In this document: in pieces, positions 38,057-47,270 of the stretch
How the letters are laid out: every line of letters begins with the position of its first letter
Numbering within the stretch: the stretch's first letter is position 1
Assembly: GCA_964532175.1 (NCBI GenBank)
Contig: CAZHGP010000001.1
Location: 49,984 to 113,983, forward strand
From: JAVZCJ01 sp964532175
GTDB lineage: Archaea; Thermoproteota; Nitrososphaeria_A; Caldarchaeales; JAVZCJ01
Direction: 5' to 3'
DNA length: 64,000 nucleotides
Made by a program: the position numbers and the translations under genes
Notes under the pieces: model-generated
Database searches by the model: none
The model's input: the letters and a program-made list of their open reading frames with translations, nothing else
What the model was told of the DNA's origin: nothing

Positions 38057-39336
38057 TCTGCAACACTTTGACCATTTAATAAATCTTCAATTTTTTCTCT
38101 TTTTCTAATTAATTCATATTTTCCATTTTTAACTAATACTTCTGCTGCTCTTGGTCTAGAATTGTATTGTGAACTCATAGAATAACCATATGCTCCTACA
38201 TTAAGTATCGCAATTAAATCCCCTTCTTCAATTATTGGAAGTTTTCTATTTTTAGCTAATATATCTCCAGATTCGCATATAGGGCCAACAATATCGTATA
38301 CTTTTTCTTTTTTTAAATTCATTTTATTAGCAACAATTATAGGATGATATGAACCATACATAACTGGTCTAATTAAAGTATTAAAACCAGCATCTACTCC
38401 AATAAATGTTTTAAACTTGGTATTTTTTACAGTATTTACAATTGTTAAAAGGATTCCAGCATCACAAACAATATATCTGCCAGGTTCTATGCAAAAAATA
38501 GGTTCTCCTAAATTATATTTTTTAATTCTATCTTTAAATAATGATAAAACTTTTTTAGAAAATTTTTTTATATTCAATTCTTTTTCATTTGGTTTATATG
38601 GTACTCCTAAACCTCCACCAATATCGATGAATTCAAAGTCAATTTTTATTTTTTCATGAATTTTTTTAGCTATTCTTAAAAGTTTCTCGATTGCTAAAAT
38701 GTATGGTTTAATTGAAAGTATTCCAGAACCAATATGCATATGTATTCCAAATTTTTCTATGCCAGCATTTTTTGCTATTTCATATGCTTTTAAAGCATCA
38801 TTTTCATATAAGCCAAATTTAGAATTTTTACCAGCTGTAATACAATGATAATGATGTCCAGCTCCTATTTCTGGATTTATTCTTACAGATAATATTTTAG
38901 GAATATTAATTTTAAGTAATCTATTCAATTGGGATATAGAATCTATATTAATTGTTATATTTTTATTTAATAAAAATTCCAATTCATCATTTCTTACACT
39001 TGTTCCTGTGAATAATATTTTTTCAGAATTAAAGCCTGCTTTAAGAGCTAAAAATACTTCTCCAGGGCTAACAGTATCTATATATGCACCTTCATTCTCT
39101 AATATTTTTAATATAGATATATTTGTATTCGCTTTTGCAGAATAATATATCCTAATTTTTTCATAATTTTCAATTAATGCATTATATATTCTTCTATAAT
39201 TTTCTCTAATCCTTGTTTCACTAATTACATACAATGGTGTATCAAATTTTTTAGCTAATTCTATAGTTGAAACATTTTCTATATATAATTCTCCATTTCT
39301 ATTTTCTAATATTCCTTTAGGAAACATTTTTATCAT
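38044..39336 (-). CDS. lysA: Diaminopimelate decarboxylase
   Basis: PLP enzyme of the alanine-racemase fold giving lysine from meso-diaminopimelate. The PLP lysine is in YYSAKANTN (about 65-73). Other motifs are GIHMHIGSGI, EFIDIGGGLGVPY, CIEPGRYIV and the active-site CESGDILA segment at about 350. 430 residues. It is preceded by lysC with 2 nt between stop and start and overlaps dapF; an alternative ATG lies 9 nt downstream. Confidence 0.96.
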   Translation of the reverse strand: MIKMFPKGILENRNGELYIENVSTIELAKKFDTPLYVISETRIRENYRRIYNALIENYEKIRIYYSAKANTNISILKILENEGAYIDTVSPGEVFLALKAGFNSEKILFTGTSVRNDELEFLLNKNITINIDSISQLNRLLKINIPKILSVRINPEIGAGHHYHCITAGKNSKFGLYENDALKAYEIAKNAGIEKFGIHMHIGSGILSIKPYILAIEKLLRIAKKIHEKIKIDFEFIDIGGGLGVPYKPNEKELNIKKFSKKVLSLFKDRIKKYNLGEPIFCIEPGRYIVCDAGILLTIVNTVKNTKFKTFIGVDAGFNTLIRPVMYGSYHPIIVANKMNLKKEKVYDIVGPICESGDILAKNRKLPIIEEGDLIAILNVGAYGYSMSSQYNSRPRAAEVLVKNGKYELIRKREKIEDLLNGQSVAEWLK

Positions 39337-39338
39337 TT

Positions 39339-40529
39339 TTAATTAGAAATTAAAGATTTTTTTATTAATCCTAAAGCTTCTTCAATTTTATCTTCATCTA
39401 TGAAAACATTTATTGCAGCTTTACTAGTTGTAACTTCAATAATATTAATATTCCTTGAAGCTAAAGCTTCAGCAATTTTAGCAACCCAACCAGGAGATTC
39501 TATAAATATTGGATTAATTATTTGTATCATCCCAATTTTCTCTTTATAACTTATGGCTTTTAAAGAATTAAAATCGTGTAATTCTTTAATTTTTTTATTT
39601 AAATCATTTATTTCAGTAAATATTGTAATTGAATTTTTTCCAGTGCTTATTCCATGTATAGGATTCTCATTTAAGATAGAAAAAATTTTACATAAATTTT
39701 CTGAATTTATTTCACATATTATATTTATTGCTATTAAATTTCTATTCATAGTTATTTCAAAAGAATTTGGATTAAAAACTCCAATAATTTCAGTCCCTCC
39801 TTTAGAAAAATCATTTGAAGAAGAACTTACTATTCTAATTTTTTGATTTGGAAGTTTATATTTTAATGCTTCAGCTCTTATTATTTTTGCTCCACCATGT
39901 GCAAGAGAGAAAAATTCATGAATATCGATTTTATCTATTGGTTTTGCATTAGGTAGAATTTTAGGATCTGTTGAAAAAACTCCTTCAGTATCTTTAACAA
40001 GGATTACTTCATTAGCTTCTAAGCAATTTCCTAAAAAGAGAGCTGTTATATCACTTCCACCTCTTCCAAGAGTAGTAATATTTCCATTAATATCTTTCCC
40101 TAAAAATCCACAGATAACTGGAATAGTATTTTCTAAAATTGGCTCTAAATATTTCTTAACTAAAATTTTTGTTTTTTCAATATCAATATTTGCATTTTTA
40201 AAATTTGAATCTGTTATTATTGGCCAATTATCTTGTGAAGGTTCTAAGAATATAGATTTTTTTCCAAAAGCTTTTAAAGCAAATGAGAAAAATCTTGCAC
40301 TAATTCTTTCACCCATTGATAATATTTCAGCATAATCTTTATCATCAATTTCCCCTATTTGAGAAATTGTTTCAATTAGCTTATTTGTTGTATCGCCCAT
40401 TGCAGAAACAACTATGACTATTTCTTCATAAGGAAGATTTATCACTTTTTCAGCAGCTTCTCTAATTTTCTTACCATTCGATAAACTTGCACCACCAAAT
40501 TTGATAACTACTCTTTTTCTCATATTCAT
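39339..40529 (-). CDS. lysC: Aspartate kinase
   Basis: Phosphorylates aspartate, the first committed step toward lysine, threonine and methionine. The kinase domain has VIKFGGASLSNGKKI near the N terminus, LGRGGSDITALFLG and DTEGVFSTDPKI. Two ACT domains follow (about 265-396), ending in EALASRNINIIEVTTSKAAI, consistent with allosteric lysine or threonine feedback. 396 residues. It begins with a 1-nt overlap with dapB. Confidence 0.95.
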   Translation of the reverse strand: MNMRKRVVIKFGGASLSNGKKIREAAEKVINLPYEEIVIVVSAMGDTTNKLIETISQIGEIDDKDYAEILSMGERISARFFSFALKAFGKKSIFLEPSQDNWPIITDSNFKNANIDIEKTKILVKKYLEPILENTIPVICGFLGKDINGNITTLGRGGSDITALFLGNCLEANEVILVKDTEGVFSTDPKILPNAKPIDKIDIHEFFSLAHGGAKIIRAEALKYKLPNQKIRIVSSSSNDFSKGGTEIIGVFNPNSFEITMNRNLIAINIICEINSENLCKIFSILNENPIHGISTGKNSITIFTEINDLNKKIKELHDFNSLKAISYKEKIGMIQIINPIFIESPGWVAKIAEALASRNINIIEVTTSKAAINVFIDEDKIEEALGLIKKSLISN

Positions 40530-41323
40530 TAATATTTTAAAACATCTTCCATTGTATATATTCCAGGTTTTGATTGATTATATATCCATTTAACAGCATA
40601 TAAAGCACCTTGAGCAAAAACATTCCTTGAAAAAGCTGTATGTTCTATTTTTATCATTTCATATTGTCCAGCTATGATTATATCATGAATTCCAGGTATT
40701 CCTCCAATTCTTAATGAAGAAACTTCAATTTCTCCATTTTTTCTAGGATTGTATCCTTCTCTACCATAAACAATTTTATCATATCCTCTTATATCTGAAA
40801 TTATTTTACATATTTTTTTAGCTGTTCCACTTGGAGCATCTTTTTTTCCAGTATGATGAATTTCAATAATGCTTGCATCATATCCTTTAGGGAATAAAGC
40901 TATGTTTGAAATAATTTTATAAAGAATATTTACTCCAATGGAAAAATTTGGAGAAAAAATTGCTGGAACTTTATTAGCTATTTTATCTTTTATTTCTTTA
41001 AATTGTTCATCTGTAAAACCTGTTGTTCCTACAACAATCTTTTTATTAAGATTTGCAACAATTGGAATATTTGACATTTCCGCTTCTGGTGTTGTAAAAG
41101 AAACATATACATCTGCATTTTTAACAGCTTCTTCTAAATTTTCTGAACTAAGCAATTTAACATCAGAATTGCATAAACCAATTTCTCTTAAAGTTTTCCC
41201 TATGTTTGAATTTTTAGGAGAAGAAATTGCACCAACTATTTCAAATCCATCATTAATTGCTTCTTTTATAAGAGTACTTCCCATTTTACCAGTAGCGCCA
41301 GCAACACATATTTTAATCTTCAT
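40529..41323 (-). CDS. dapB: 4-hydroxy-tetrahydrodipicolinate reductase
   Basis: NAD(P)H-dependent reductase in the diaminopimelate pathway. The start is set at ATG 41323 because MKIKICVAGATGKMG places the nucleotide-binding loop at the N terminus; a longer frame from 41365 adds 14 unlikely residues overlapping dapA. The catalytic and substrate motif EIHHTGKKDAPSGTA is intact. About 264 residues. The start overlaps dapA by 11 nt and the end overlaps lysC by 1 nt. Confidence 0.95.
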   Translation of the reverse strand: MKIKICVAGATGKMGSTLIKEAINDGFEIVGAISSPKNSNIGKTLREIGLCNSDVKLLSSENLEEAVKNADVYVSFTTPEAEMSNIPIVANLNKKIVVGTTGFTDEQFKEIKDKIANKVPAIFSPNFSIGVNILYKIISNIALFPKGYDASIIEIHHTGKKDAPSGTAKKICKIISDIRGYDKIVYGREGYNPRKNGEIEVSSLRIGGIPGIHDIIIAGQYEMIKIEHTAFSRNVFAQGALYAVKWIYNQSKPGIYTMEDVLKY

Positions 41324-42347
41324 AATATAGCCCACGCAAAAAATCTTTATTATAAAGTCTTTCACTTAAATCTACATCAAAGAAATCTTCAATTGGCTTT
41401 AGAATTTCAGGATTTTTTTCATATACTTTTCTTACTTCTTCAAGCATTTTCTCTATTCCATTCTTAGTCATTTTTCCAAGTGGTTGTCTACAAGGCCCAG
41501 ATGGCATTCCTAAAATATTCATTAAAGTTTTATATGGTAAAGGATTCCTAGCTTTACAAACAATTGGACCAAAAGGTGTATTTTCATTTGTTTTTACAGT
41601 AACTATTGAAAATAATGGTTTAAGAGCTTCATAAAGCTTAGAAGCTTCATTAATATTTCCATTAAGAATTTTTTCAGTCATTTCTTGAACAGCTTTTGGT
41701 GCAATATTGGATGTGACGGAAATTACTCCACTAGCTTTTATATCAGGCGATGTCATCATAGTATATGTCATATCATCATCTCCTGAAAGAATATCAAAAT
41801 CTTCTCCGCAAAGCTTTCTTGTTAATTTCATATTTTCTAAATTACCTGTTGCTTCTTTAACTGCTCTCACATTTTGAAATTTTGAATGTAATATAGCAAG
41901 GTCTTGTGGTAACAATTGAGTCCCAGTTCTCCCTGGAATAACATATGGAATAAAGAAAGCATCAGGGAAGCTTTTTGCAATAGGTTCAATGTATTCTTTC
42001 CTTATTTCAATTGAACTAGGACCATTATAGTATGGATCAACTAATAGAAAACATTCTATTCCATATTCAAAAGCATGCTTTGTAGCTTCATAAGCTTCTT
42101 TTGTAGAATTGCTTCCTGTGCCTGCAATAATTAAGCATTTATCATTAGCAAATTCATATGTTTTCTCGATAACTTCATTATGTTCATCCCAATTGAGTGT
42201 TGGGCTTTCTCCAGTAGTTCCTACAGCAAGTATTCCACTAACATTATTTTCTATTTGAAATTCTACTAATTTTCTTAATCCTTCATAGTCTATTTCAAAA
42301 TTTTTCTTCATTGGAGTTATTAAAGCTGTGTAACATCCATTAAACAA
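41313..42347 (-). CDS. dapA: 4-hydroxy-tetrahydrodipicolinate synthase family protein
   Basis: Class I aldolase condensing pyruvate with aspartate semialdehyde. The Schiff-base lysine lies in VRAVKEATGN (about 166), the Tyr in PYVIPGRTGT (about 135), and the pyruvate-binding GTTGESPTL at about 43-51. At 344 residues it carries about 45-50 more residues at the C terminus than typical DapA, ending in DVDLSERLYNKDFLRGLYY. It heads the lysine operon, so DapA is the natural assignment, although N-acetylneuraminate lyase-type relatives share the fold. Confidence 0.9.
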   Translation of the reverse strand: MFNGCYTALITPMKKNFEIDYEGLRKLVEFQIENNVSGILAVGTTGESPTLNWDEHNEVIEKTYEFANDKCLIIAGTGSNSTKEAYEATKHAFEYGIECFLLVDPYYNGPSSIEIRKEYIEPIAKSFPDAFFIPYVIPGRTGTQLLPQDLAILHSKFQNVRAVKEATGNLENMKLTRKLCGEDFDILSGDDDMTYTMMTSPDIKASGVISVTSNIAPKAVQEMTEKILNGNINEASKLYEALKPLFSIVTVKTNENTPFGPIVCKARNPLPYKTLMNILGMPSGPCRQPLGKMTKNGIEKMLEEVRKVYEKNPEILKPIEDFFDVDLSERLYNKDFLRGLYYED

Positions 42348-42420
42348 TTTCTATTTATCACCTCTTTTTTGTTCTAACTATTTAATAATCAATATATTTA
42401 AACTTTTCGTTTTTCGTTAA

Positions 42421-42443
42421 AAAATTACGAATTTCGTAATTTT
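42421..42443. promoter_or_regulatory. Palindromic operator between dapA and the Lrp-type gene
   Basis: AAAATTACGAA, one base, then its perfect inverse (11 + 1 + 11). It lies 74 bp before dapA and 49 bp before the Lrp-type start in the divergent promoter. Two additional TTCGT half-sites occur at 42406-42410 and 42413-42417. This is the arrangement expected for an Lrp/AsnC dimer or octamer binding the lysine operon promoter and its own. Confidence 0.55.
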
Positions 42444-42492
42444 AATTTAAAATATTTTTATTTCCTTAAATGAATTAATTATATAAAGAAAA

Positions 42493-42885
42493 ATGGATGA
42501 AATAGATAATAAAATTCTTGAAATATTAAAACAAAATCCTAGAGAAAAATATGTAAGAATAGCTAAAAAAATTGGATTAAGTGAAGGAACTGTTAGAAGA
42601 AGAATAAAGAAAATGTTAGAAAATGGAATAATAAAAAGATTTACAATAGAATTATCTTTAGAAACTGAAGGAATAATATTAGTAAAAACAAATCCTATTA
42701 AAACTAAAGAAATAGTAGAAAAAATTAAAAGAGTTTCAGATAAAGTTTTTGAAGTTTCTGGAGATTATGATATTGCAGTATTAATTCAAGCAAGTACAAT
42801 AGATGAATTAAATAAAAAAGTTGATTATATAAGAGGGATTTCAGGAGTATTGAATACAAACACTTTAATTAAATTAGCTAGTTGA
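42493..42885 (+). CDS. Lrp/AsnC-family transcription regulator
   Basis: 130 residues. An N-terminal helix-turn-helix (IDNKILEILKQNPREKYVRI, then KIGLSEGTVRRRIKKMLENG) is followed by a RAM ligand-binding domain (about 60-130; VFEVSGDYDIAVLIQA). Archaeal members sense amino acids, for example LysM of Sulfolobus, which binds lysine near lysine genes. Its divergence from the lysine operon with a shared palindrome makes a lysine-responsive role likely, by inference. Confidence 0.88.
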   Translation: MDEIDNKILEILKQNPREKYVRIAKKIGLSEGTVRRRIKKMLENGIIKRFTIELSLETEGIILVKTNPIKTKEIVEKIKRVSDKVFEVSGDYDIAVLIQASTIDELNKKVDYIRGISGVLNTNTLIKLAS

Positions 42886-42939
42886 TTACAAATAATTAAA
42901 AGGAAAAGTTTAAGTTATAAATTAAAAAATTTTTATAAG

Positions 42940-43665
42940 ATGAAACCGGTTCATATTTTAGCTAATCCAGAAGATATTGCAAAAAGAGTAGTTATTGCTG
43001 GAGATCCTGCTAGAGTAAAACAATTAGCAGGAATGCTTAAAGAAGTAAAATTAGTAAATAGTAATAGAGGATATTTAACATATACTGGTTATTATAATTC
43101 TACTCCTATAACTATAGCAACTCATGGGGTTGGAGCACCTTCAATGGCTATTGTTGTTGAAGAATTAAGAATGCTTGGAGCAGAAATAATTGTTAGACTT
43201 GGAACTACTGGAGCAATGATTAAAGAAATTGATATAGGAGATATAATTATTCCTACAGGTGCGGCTTATCCATATGGTGGAAATACTACAAGCATGTATT
43301 CTCCAAATGGATGTATGGTTGCTGTTCCAGATCCATTCCTTCTTAGAAAATTTATGGAAAATTGTGAAAAATTTGGAATAAAATATTTTGCTGGTCCAAT
43401 ATTTAGTAGTGATGCATTTTATGCTGAAGATCCAAAATTTATTGAAAAATGGGCTTCAAGAGGAATAATAGCAATTGAAATGGAATGTGCAGCTTTATTC
43501 ATACTTGGTTTAATTAGAAAATTCAAATCAGGAGCAATATTGATAGTTAGTAATAATTTAACTAAAAGTGAAGAAGAAAGAAAATTAATGGCTACAGCTG
43601 AAGATATTAAAAAATATGTTGAAAAAGCATTCATGGTAATTCTTGAAACTATTATAAGTATTTAA
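42940..43665 (+). CDS. Purine-nucleoside/uridine/MTA phosphorylase
   Basis: NP-I family hexameric nucleoside phosphorylase, 241 residues. Phosphate- and ribose-site segments GDPARVKQLA (about 21-30), THGVGAPSM, RLGTTGAM and IEMECAALF are all present. Relatives include uridine phosphorylase, DeoD and the Sulfolobus 5'-methylthioadenosine phosphorylase; these cannot be separated by eye. Together with deoC it fits nucleoside salvage or catabolism. The 3' end overlaps the convergent radical-SAM gene by 4 nt. Confidence 0.88.
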   Translation: MKPVHILANPEDIAKRVVIAGDPARVKQLAGMLKEVKLVNSNRGYLTYTGYYNSTPITIATHGVGAPSMAIVVEELRMLGAEIIVRLGTTGAMIKEIDIGDIIIPTGAAYPYGGNTTSMYSPNGCMVAVPDPFLLRKFMENCEKFGIKYFAGPIFSSDAFYAEDPKFIEKWASRGIIAIEMECAALFILGLIRKFKSGAILIVSNNLTKSEEERKLMATAEDIKKYVEKAFMVILETIISI

Positions 43666-44636
43666 TAAAATATTTGCGAGCAACAAAGATTCGAGAAAGA
43701 TATATTATATTTTAATTCTTTAGCATATTCTATAGCTTCTTTAGTTGGAAAAGCTATTGCATTTATTCCAGCTTTAATAGCTAAAATATCTGTTTCAATT
43801 CTATGTTCCCCTTTAGGTCTCATACATCCAAGTACAATGGGAATATTTTGCATAATAATCCTTGAAGTTATTATTATTTTTGTTACTTCTTTAGGTTTTG
43901 GAGGAAGGATATTTTCCATTTTAGTTCCAGGAATAGGTGTAAAAACAATTATTATTAAAGCTGATGGAGAATATTTTGAAATAATTTCTAAAGCTTTTAA
44001 TTCACCTTTTATTTTTCCATAATGCAAACCTACAAGTATGTGAGGCACAAATCTAATATTTTCATCTTTTAATATTTTAAGAGATTTTTCAAAATCTTCT
44101 ATTTTTGCATTTAAATTATAAATTTCTTTTATTGTTTCATTAGACCCTATTATATCAATTAATACAGCATCTATTCCAGCTTTACTTAATTTTTCAGCAA
44201 TATTTTTATTAATTAAACCACTATGAACTACAATTGTTAATCCAAGTTCCTTTTTTATTAAAGCAATAGAATCAATGAATTTATCTAATGGTACCATTCC
44301 ATTTTGCATGCAACCTCCACTTATTAAGAAACCTTTTGCCCCTTTATTTTTTAAATATTTACAAATATCTATAAGTTCTTTAGGTGTTAAAGCTGGATAC
44401 ATCGAATTTAAAAGCTTTCCATTACAATGCTTACATTTTAAAGCACAATAATTTCCAGTAATTGAAATTGATGGAAAAAAATTCTTTTTAGATGAAAAAT
44501 AAATATTTTCATATTTTATAAAACTAGGTGCAAAAAAAGAAATCTTATTACCAAATTTTTTTAAACTTATTTCTTTAGATAAAATTAAATTTTCTTCAAA
44601 ATTTTCATCATCAAGTATTTTCTTATAGATATCCAT
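43662..44636 (-). CDS. Radical-SAM protein, COG1856 biotin-synthase-like; probable lipoyl synthase component
   Basis: 324 residues. The radical SAM [4Fe-4S] motif is C64-x3-C68-x2-C71 (NYCALKCKHC). Further conserved cysteines that could hold an auxiliary cluster are in ISGGCMQNG, VLGCMRPKG and the C-terminal SNLCCSQ. It is divergent from a second radical-SAM gene, and a lipoate ligase follows that one. This trio matches the LipS1/LipS2 two-protein lipoyl synthase described in Thermococcus, where one protein inserts each sulfur into octanoyl-lysine. Which partner this is (I lean LipS2) cannot be settled here. Confidence 0.8.
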   Translation of the reverse strand: MDIYKKILDDENFEENLILSKEISLKKFGNKISFFAPSFIKYENIYFSSKKNFFPSISITGNYCALKCKHCNGKLLNSMYPALTPKELIDICKYLKNKGAKGFLISGGCMQNGMVPLDKFIDSIALIKKELGLTIVVHSGLINKNIAEKLSKAGIDAVLIDIIGSNETIKEIYNLNAKIEDFEKSLKILKDENIRFVPHILVGLHYGKIKGELKALEIISKYSPSALIIIVFTPIPGTKMENILPPKPKEVTKIIITSRIIMQNIPIVLGCMRPKGEHRIETDILAIKAGINAIAFPTKEAIEYAKELKYNISFSNLCCSQIFY

Positions 44637-44709
44637 ATCAATACCTTTTAAATTCTTAAATATATGATAAATATATTTTAATTAGAAAATATTTAAATTT
44701 TTTATAAAA

Positions 44710-45705
44710 ATGAATGAAAATATACGTGTTTCACTTGGATCAGCGATTGTTTTAGGATTAATTAAAGGTAAAATAGATGTTAATCCAATAACAGCTTATT
44801 TATTAACATATAGGAATGAGAAATGCATTGCAAATTGTAGTTTTTGTCCACAAGCAAGGTCTAGTAAAAGTAGAGCAGATATGTTATCAAGAATTGTTTG
44901 GCCTGTTTTTCCATTAGAAAAAGTTTTCAAAGGATTAAAAAATGCTATAGAAAAAGGTTTAATTAAAAGAGTATGCATCCAATCATTAAATTATCCAAAT
45001 TTTTTAGAAGATATAATTAAAATTGTTAATGGAATTAAAAAATATAGCGATATTCCAATATCAGTTTCTTGTCAACCAATTAATAAAAATGGAATAATTA
45101 AACTTAAGGAAGCAGGTATTGAAAGAATAAGTATACCATTGGATGCAGCTACAAAAGAAATTTTTAATAAAGTTAAAGGATATATAGTTAATGGACCATA
45201 TGTTTGGGAGAAACAAATCGAATTATTAATTAATGCTTTAGAAATTTTTGGTAAAGGATATGTAAATACTCATTTAATAGTTGGATTAGGAGAAACTGAG
45301 AAAGAAATGATAAAAATAATTCAATGGTGTAATGATTTAGGTATCTATCCAAGCATATTTGCATTTACACCTATTCCTGGAACTAAAATGGAAAAAAATC
45401 CACCTCCTAATATTGAGAAATATAGAAGAATACAAATTGCTCATTATTTAATAATAAATAAAATTTCAAATTTTTCAAAAATGGAATTTAATAATAATGA
45501 AGAAATAATTGATTTTGGTATAGAAAAAGAAGAATTAATAAAAATAATTCATACTGGAAAACCATTTTTAACAACTGGATGTCCAAATTGTAATCGTCCA
45601 TATTATAATGAAAATCCAAGAGGGCCAATTTATAATTATCCTAGAAAAATTGAAGAAAAAGAAATTCATGAAATTATTAAACAATTAAATTTTTTAAATA
45701 TCTAA
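44710..45705 (+). CDS. Radical-SAM protein, COG2516 biotin-synthase-related; probable lipoyl synthase component
   Basis: 331 residues. The radical SAM motif is C39-x3-C43-x2-C46 (EKCIANCSFCPQA), followed by RADMLSRIVWP, HLIVGLGETEKEMI and FTPIPGTKM. A C-terminal CPNCNRPYYNENPRGP is a likely auxiliary-cluster site. It is divergent from the COG1856-like gene across 73 bp and convergent with lplA. By the Thermococcus precedent these two radical-SAM enzymes together make the lipoyl group; I lean LipS1 for this one. No glycine-cleavage or dehydrogenase genes lie in the window. Confidence 0.8.
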   Translation: MNENIRVSLGSAIVLGLIKGKIDVNPITAYLLTYRNEKCIANCSFCPQARSSKSRADMLSRIVWPVFPLEKVFKGLKNAIEKGLIKRVCIQSLNYPNFLEDIIKIVNGIKKYSDIPISVSCQPINKNGIIKLKEAGIERISIPLDAATKEIFNKVKGYIVNGPYVWEKQIELLINALEIFGKGYVNTHLIVGLGETEKEMIKIIQWCNDLGIYPSIFAFTPIPGTKMEKNPPPNIEKYRRIQIAHYLIINKISNFSKMEFNNNEEIIDFGIEKEELIKIIHTGKPFLTTGCPNCNRPYYNENPRGPIYNYPRKIEEKEIHEIIKQLNFLNI

Positions 45706-46497
45706 AGAAGATTTACCTTCAAAATTCCATTCTTTAGTAGTATATTTTTCTCTATAAAGTTTTTCTGAAATTTCCTTTTCATAAGAAGATAAAGAATCTT
45801 CATATAGTTTTATATTTAATACTTTCTCAAAACCTTTAATCAATTTTTCATATACTTCTTCGAATTTAATTTCAAATCCTAATTCTTCTTTTAAAGAAGT
45901 AATCTTTCTTTTTGCTATAGAAATTATATCTTTAAAATCTTTATTAGGAAAAACTTTTAAAAAAGTAAACATTTTCTCTAAATCAACATTTATTAAAAAA
46001 GTGCCATGTTGTAAAATCACATTATTTTTATAAAATTGAGCACTTCCAGAAATTTTCCTTTTATTAATTGTGATATTTGGACAATTTTTATAATCTCCAG
46101 GATTAAAGTCTGCATTTATCCCAAACATTTTTATTGCTTCAATAAGGCAATTACAAATAATATTATATATTCTTGAATTATCATAGATATTCAAATCATT
46201 TATATTAAAAACAATACTATAAGTAATTTCTCCATTATAATCATGATACACTGCTCCTCCTCCTGTTACTCTTCTAACAATATCTATTCCATTTTTTTCA
46301 CAAGATTCAATATTAACTTCATTATGAATATTTTGAAAACGTCCAATAGAAACTGCTGAAGGATTCCATCTATAAAAACGAATAGTATTAGGAACTAAGT
46401 TCTTAATTCTAGCAATTAAAATAGCTTCATCAATAGCCATATTCATAAAACCGTTATATGTTTCTAATTTTATTAAGCGCCATTCATTTAATTTCAT
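45694..46497 (-). CDS. lplA: Lipoate/octanoate-protein ligase
   Basis: BPL/LplA-fold enzyme that attaches lipoate or octanoate to the lysine of target proteins. The motif RRVTGGGAVYHDYNGEITYS (about 75-94) and the adenylate-binding KISGSAQ (about 148-154) are diagnostic. 267 residues covers the catalytic domain with a short C-terminal part. Overlaps the convergent radical-SAM gene by 12 nt, completing a lipoylation locus. LipM/octanoyltransferase-type activity is an alternative. Confidence 0.9.
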   Translation of the reverse strand: MKLNEWRLIKLETYNGFMNMAIDEAILIARIKNLVPNTIRFYRWNPSAVSIGRFQNIHNEVNIESCEKNGIDIVRRVTGGGAVYHDYNGEITYSIVFNINDLNIYDNSRIYNIICNCLIEAIKMFGINADFNPGDYKNCPNITINKRKISGSAQFYKNNVILQHGTFLINVDLEKMFTFLKVFPNKDFKDIISIAKRKITSLKEELGFEIKFEEVYEKLIKGFEKVLNIKLYEDSLSSYEKEISEKLYREKYTTKEWNFEGKSSLDI

Positions 46498-46536
46498 TTT
46501 TATTTTATAAAAATTTAAAATGAATAAATATAAATT

Positions 46537-47100
46537 TTAAAATATTTTTATAGCATGTTCAATAAAGAAATGCTTTAAAAAATCTCCAATTAAATAAGAA
46601 ACAATAGCGCCTATAATAGTTAATATAACATATTTAAACCCATTTTTATAAGGAGATTCTTTACTTAATTTGCCAACATAGAAACCTAATAAAAATGATA
46701 AAATTATTCCAATAGAAAATGTAATAATTATAGCCATATTAATATTGAAAAATAGGAATGGAGGAAGCAATATTATTAATACAAAAACTGTAGATAAAAA
46801 TGAAAATACCCCACTCATCCAAACTTCTTTTTTAGAATGAATTCTTGTATTAATTCCATGTTCTTTTGCTTCATGGATTTGTACACTTCTTTCTGTTGAT
46901 TGTGAAATAAAGAAACCTATCGAATTTCCAAAAGCATCAGATAAACCACCTATTATACCTGATATTATGACTATAATAGGATTTGAAGTAGCTTCAGCAA
47001 CACCTATAATTAAACCTATAAGACAAATTATTCCATCAACTAAACCAAATGCAATACCTTCCATTCTATACCCTTTTTCTTCATGTTCTTTTTCAATCAT
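46537..47100 (-). CDS. VIT/CCC1-like membrane transporter
   Basis: 187 residues with five hydrophobic segments (about 16-34, 41-58, 94-115, 120-140, 155-175). The opening GIAFGLVDGIICLIGLIIGVA, then GLSDAFGNSIGFFISQSTER and EVWMSGVFSFLSTVFVLIILLPPF, resembles the vacuolar iron transporter family, which moves Fe2+ or Mn2+. The N-terminal HEEKG and a central EAKEHG are acidic/His-rich as in that family. Single gene; the substrate is inferred from similarity only. Confidence 0.75.
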   Translation of the reverse strand: MIEKEHEEKGYRMEGIAFGLVDGIICLIGLIIGVAEATSNPIIVIISGIIGGLSDAFGNSIGFFISQSTERSVQIHEAKEHGINTRIHSKKEVWMSGVFSFLSTVFVLIILLPPFLFFNINMAIIITFSIGIILSFLLGFYVGKLSKESPYKNGFKYVILTIIGAIVSYLIGDFLKHFFIEHAIKIF

Positions 47101-47270
47101 TTTATTCCACTTATTTTAAAAATGAATTAACCTTTATTATGCTAAAAATTTTCATAAAAGTTGCTCTTAAGGTTTTTAGAATTTATAATAAATCAATTTT
47201 ATGAAAATTTTTAAATAAGTTTTAATTATGAAAATTTATTCTATTTTCTTAATAATGAGCCGATGAAAAA

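Noticed and set aside
44658..44678. AAATATAT...ATATATTT inverted repeat between the two radical-SAM genes
   Set aside because: Composed only of A and T in an A+T-rich promoter gap; expected by chance and overlapping TATA-like sequence.
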